64,000 nt of DNA from SP197 sp965242595 (GTDB lineage: Bacteria; Pseudomonadota; Alphaproteobacteria; SP197), in assembly GCA_965242595.1 (NCBI GenBank), contig OZ251464.1, forward strand, positions 1 to 64,000, in the 5' to 3' direction. Position numbers and translations under genes: made by a program. Each line of letters opens with the position of its first letter. Within the stretch, counting starts at the first letter, position 1. A model generated the notes under the pieces. It was not told the DNA's origin. It searched no databases and was given only the letters and a program-made list of their open reading frames with translations. This document shows, in pieces, positions 61,605-64,000 of the stretch.

Positions 61605-63272
61605 ATGGGCGAAAAGGCCGGAACTCCCCCCAAAGGCGGCCGCCAGGGCCGGGCGGGCGCGGCGCCGGAAGGCGGCTGGCATGACGAGGTGGAGTTGAAA
61701 TTCGCCGCCCCGGCGCCCGTCCTGAAGGCGCTGCTGGCGGCGCCGCCGCTGGCCCAGGCCCAGGCGGCGGCGCCCCGGCTTCTGGAATCGACCTATTACG
61801 ATACCGCCAGCCACGAGCTGCGCCGGGCCGGCGTGGCGCTGCGGGTGCGCCACGATGGCGAGCGCTTCGTCCAGACCGTCAAGATCGCCGCTCCCGGCGG
61901 CGGCCCCCACGCCAGGCTGGAGCATGACGATACCATCGCCGCCCCGCCCGCCTGCCCGCGGCTGCTGGCGGCCGCCCTGGCCGCCCACGACGCGCCGCGC
62001 CGGCTGACCCGGCTCGCCGATGGCGCGCTGCGGGCCATCTTCGTCACCCGCATCCGGCGCCAGGTGCTGGAGCTGGCCCTGGGCGAGGCGCGCATCGAGG
62101 TCGCCATCGACGGCGGCCGGGTGGAGGCCGGCGACGCCCGCGCCCCGATCTCGGAGATCGAGCTCGAGCTGCGCCAGGGGCGGGCGGGCGACCTTTACGA
62201 CCTGGCGGCCGCGCTCCACCGCCAGCAGCCGCTGACGGTGGAGACCCGCACCAAATCCGAACGCGGCTATGCCCTGGCCGGCGGCACGCCACCCGCCTGG
62301 CGCAAGGCCGGCCCGCTCCAGATCGGGGAGGCGACCACCCTGGACGACGCCATCGCCCGGGCCATGGCCCACAGCTTCGGCCACTGGCTGGCCAACCAGG
62401 CGGCGGCCCGGGACGGGCGCGACAGCGAAGGCGTCCACCAGCTGCGGGTGGCGCTGCGCCGGCTGCGGGCCGCCTTCGATCTGTTCGCCCCCTGGCTGCC
62501 GCCGGCAGAGGCGCGGGGCCTGCGGCGCGAGGCGGCTTGGCTGGCCCGCCGCGCCGGCCGGGCGCGCGATCTGGATGTGCTGCGGGCCGATATCCTGGCC
62601 CCGGTGCGCCGGGCGCAGCCGGCCGATGGCGATCTGGCGCTGCTGGAAAGGCGGCTGCGCCGGCGCACAAAGGCCGCCTATGGCGCCCTGGCGCGGGCGC
62701 TGGCCTCGCCGCGCTATACCGAGCTGGTGCTGGCCATGGGCCGCTGGCAGGAACGGCGCGGCTGGCAGGCGGGAGGCCGGCGCGAGGCGCTGGCCCGTCC
62801 GCTGGCCGGCGCGGCGGCGCCGGTTCTCGACGCCCTTTACCGCCAGCTGCTGGCCGGCGGGCGCGATTTCGCGGCCATGACGCCGCCCGCCCGCCACCGG
62901 CTGCGGCTGGACGCCAAGCGCCTGCGCTATGGGTTGCAATTCGCGGGCGGAGCCTATGGCGGCGCCGGGCCCTGGCCCGCGGCCCTGGCCCGGCTGCAGG
63001 ACGCGCTGGGCGAAACCAACGACGCCGCCCAGGCCGAAGGCCAGATCGCGGCGGCGCTGGCCGCCTCGCCCGGCAGGCGCCGCCGCCTGGCCAGGGCCAC
63101 CGGCCTGGTCGCTGGCTGGTGGCTCGCGCGGGGCCAGGACCAGGAGGAGCGCGCCCGCGCCGCCTGGCGCGCCCTTACCGCCCTGGAACCCTGCTGGCGC
63201 CTTACCCCGGCGCGCTCCCATCCGCAGGACCGCCCGCCGCCAGCTGCCGCAGCTCGCCCCGCCGGCGGGTGA
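61605..63272 (+). CDS. CYTH-CHAD domain protein (inorganic triphosphatase-like)
   Basis: A 555-residue protein with an N-terminal CYTH domain, beginning E-V-E-L-K-F (the E-x-E-x-K motif that binds triphosphate and metal) and R-V-R-H-D-G, plus a C-terminal CHAD domain with histidine/arginine-rich helices (E-G-V-H-Q-L-R-V-A-L-R-R-L-R-A-A-F and A-K-R-L-R-Y). CYTH proteins hydrolyse tripolyphosphate; CHAD domains bind polyphosphate. ATG 61605 is preceded by GCGAAACC. Its 3' end overlaps the convergent selB gene by 71 bases. Confidence 0.88.
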   Translation: MGEKAGTPPKGGRQGRAGAAPEGGWHDEVELKFAAPAPVLKALLAAPPLAQAQAAAPRLLESTYYDTASHELRRAGVALRVRHDGERFVQTVKIAAPGGGPHARLEHDDTIAAPPACPRLLAAALAAHDAPRRLTRLADGALRAIFVTRIRRQVLELALGEARIEVAIDGGRVEAGDARAPISEIELELRQGRAGDLYDLAAALHRQQPLTVETRTKSERGYALAGGTPPAWRKAGPLQIGEATTLDDAIARAMAHSFGHWLANQAAARDGRDSEGVHQLRVALRRLRAAFDLFAPWLPPAEARGLRREAAWLARRAGRARDLDVLRADILAPVRRAQPADGDLALLERRLRRRTKAAYGALARALASPRYTELVLAMGRWQERRGWQAGGRREALARPLAGAAAPVLDALYRQLLAGGRDFAAMTPPARHRLRLDAKRLRYGLQFAGGAYGGAGPWPAALARLQDALGETNDAAQAEGQIAAALAASPGRRRRLARATGLVAGWWLARGQDQEERARAAWRALTALEPCWRLTPARSHPQDRPPPAAAARPAGG

Positions 63273-64000
63273 CGCCGGCGGCATCGAGATATTCCAGCAG
63301 CGCGACGGCAAAATTGCGCCCGATGCCGGCGGCATCGCGAAACGCCGCCACCGTGAAGCCATCCGGCGCCCGCCGGGCGGCACGGCGGGCCGCAGCGCCG
63401 GCCCGTTCGATCTGGGCCGGCGTCAGATAGCGGTGGCGGGCGATGGCAACCGCCAGCCCGCAGCCCGCCATGCGGGCCAGAAACCGCTCCAGCGCGCCCG
63501 CCTCCATGCCCAGCCGGGCGGCAAGCGGATGCAGGGCCGGCGGCGAACCCGCCTCCACCTCCAGCGCCGCCTCCACCCGCGCCCACAGCGCCGCATCGTC
63601 GCCACCCAGCCGCACGCGATGGCCGGGCAGGTGGATGGCGGCGGCGCGGCGCGCAAGCCGGCCCTGGCGTTCCAGGGCGGCCAGCACGGCGGCCAGCAGG
63701 GCCGGCGGCGGGCGCTCCTCCAGCGCCAGCCGCAGCTCGCCCGCAGCCGGCCCCAGCCGGTCGGGGCGGGCGCGATGGTCGCCCGCCAGCGCCGCCAGCA
63801 CCCGGCTGGCGAGCGCGTCCCAGTGGCGGCGCAGCAGATGGCGGCGCCCGGCGGCGGCGGCGAAGGCCACCGCATGGCCGGCCAGGGCGGCCTCCAGGCG
63901 GGCGGCGGGCAGGTTGCGCGCGGCGGCGAAGGCGGCGAGATCGATGCCTTCGGGCGCGGCCTGCAGCAGACGCAGGGCGGCCTTTTCGGCCCCGGGCGCA
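63202..64000 (-). CDS. selB: selenocysteine-specific elongation factor SelB, C-terminal part (partial)
   Basis: The gene begins beyond the window end (its 5' part is to the right); 266 codons are visible. They encode the winged-helix domains of SelB: helical repeats (L-A-A-F-A-A-A-R-N-L-P-A-A-R-L, L-L-A-A-V-L-A-A-L-E-R-Q-G-R-L) and the final one with R-A-P-D-G-F-T-V-A-A-F-R-D-A-A-G-I-G-R-N-F-A-V-A-L-L-E-Y-L-D, which matches the SelB tail that binds the SECIS element. SelB brings selenocysteyl-tRNA to UGA. The GTPase domain is outside the window, so the call rests on the tail. Confidence 0.8.
   Translation of the reverse strand, partial: APGAEKAALRLLQAAPEGIDLAAFAAARNLPAARLEAALAGHAVAFAAAAGRRHLLRRHWDALASRVLAALAGDHRARPDRLGPAAGELRLALEERPPPALLAAVLAALERQGRLARRAAAIHLPGHRVRLGGDDAALWARVEAALEVEAGSPPALHPLAARLGMEAGALERFLARMAGCGLAVAIARHRYLTPAQIERAGAAARRAARRAPDGFTVAAFRDAAGIGRNFAVALLEYLDAAGVTRRRGELRQLAAGGPADGSAPG

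Overview
The window is a gene-dense, very GC-rich chromosomal segment with almost no intergenic space. Gene content and order point to an alphaproteobacterium, probably Rhodospirillales-like. Evidence for this is the orders rplM-rpsI-argC, hom-glpX-recJ and recA-alaS-icd(convergent), the phoR / pstSCAB-phoU-phoB cluster, ornithine-lipid genes (olsB-olsA), a class I PHA synthase, and families typical of the class (TIGR02186, COG3807-like SH3 protein, single-cysteine DksA). I saw no prophage, insertion sequence, CRISPR array or rRNA operon, and no gene-free stretch longer than about 250 bases.

Layout. 1-4.3 kb: tail of an MBL-fold hydrolase, a TPR protein and the malic enzyme MaeB. 4.3-12 kb: phosphate sensing and uptake, with phoR directly behind maeB, then a clear Pho box and pstS-pstC-pstA-pstB-phoU-phoB. 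12-17.4 kb: a HIT protein and a variant sarcosine-oxidase-type set (delta, alpha, gamma, no beta), then an LACTB2-like hydrolase on the other strand. 17.5-20.8 kb: an ECHDC3-like crotonase with a coupled small lipoprotein, then rplM-rpsI-argC. 20.8-28.4 kb: phaC, a small exported protein coupled to hom, glpX, recJ, and behind recJ a J-domain/coiled-coil gene and a HIRAN gene. 28.6 kb: tRNA-Glu. 28.8-35 kb: UMF1-type MFS transporter, UbiH-family hydroxylase, DapC-like aminotransferase, ftsK. 35-38.9 kb: TauE/SafE exporter with TIGR02186 partner, Usp, Nfu scaffold, Bax-like glucosaminidase. 38.9-42.8 kb (minus strand): alpha/beta hydrolase, TusA, VanX-like dipeptidase, polysaccharide deacetylase. 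43-45.1 kb: Fur-family regulator, olsB, olsA. 45.1-53.4 kb: 2-hydroxyacid dehydrogenase, SH3 protein, dksA, recA, alaS, icd, LysM protein. 53.4-61.5 kb: acyl-CoA ligase and LLM flavin oxidoreductase (divergent), GST, a PotABC-like importer without a binding protein, class III aminotransferase and hotdog thioesterase. 61.6-64 kb: CYTH-CHAD protein and the C-terminal part of SelB.

Many genes are translationally coupled (ATGA, GTGA or TGATG overlaps), and several convergent pairs overlap at their 3' ends, two of them sharing a CTAG stop tetranucleotide. The regions most worth following up are the recJ-linked J-domain/HIRAN pair, the beta-less sarcosine-oxidase-like cluster whose delta subunit has lost two of its usual zinc ligands, and the Fur-olsB-olsA arrangement. 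All calls are from reading the sequence and family knowledge; no database search was run.
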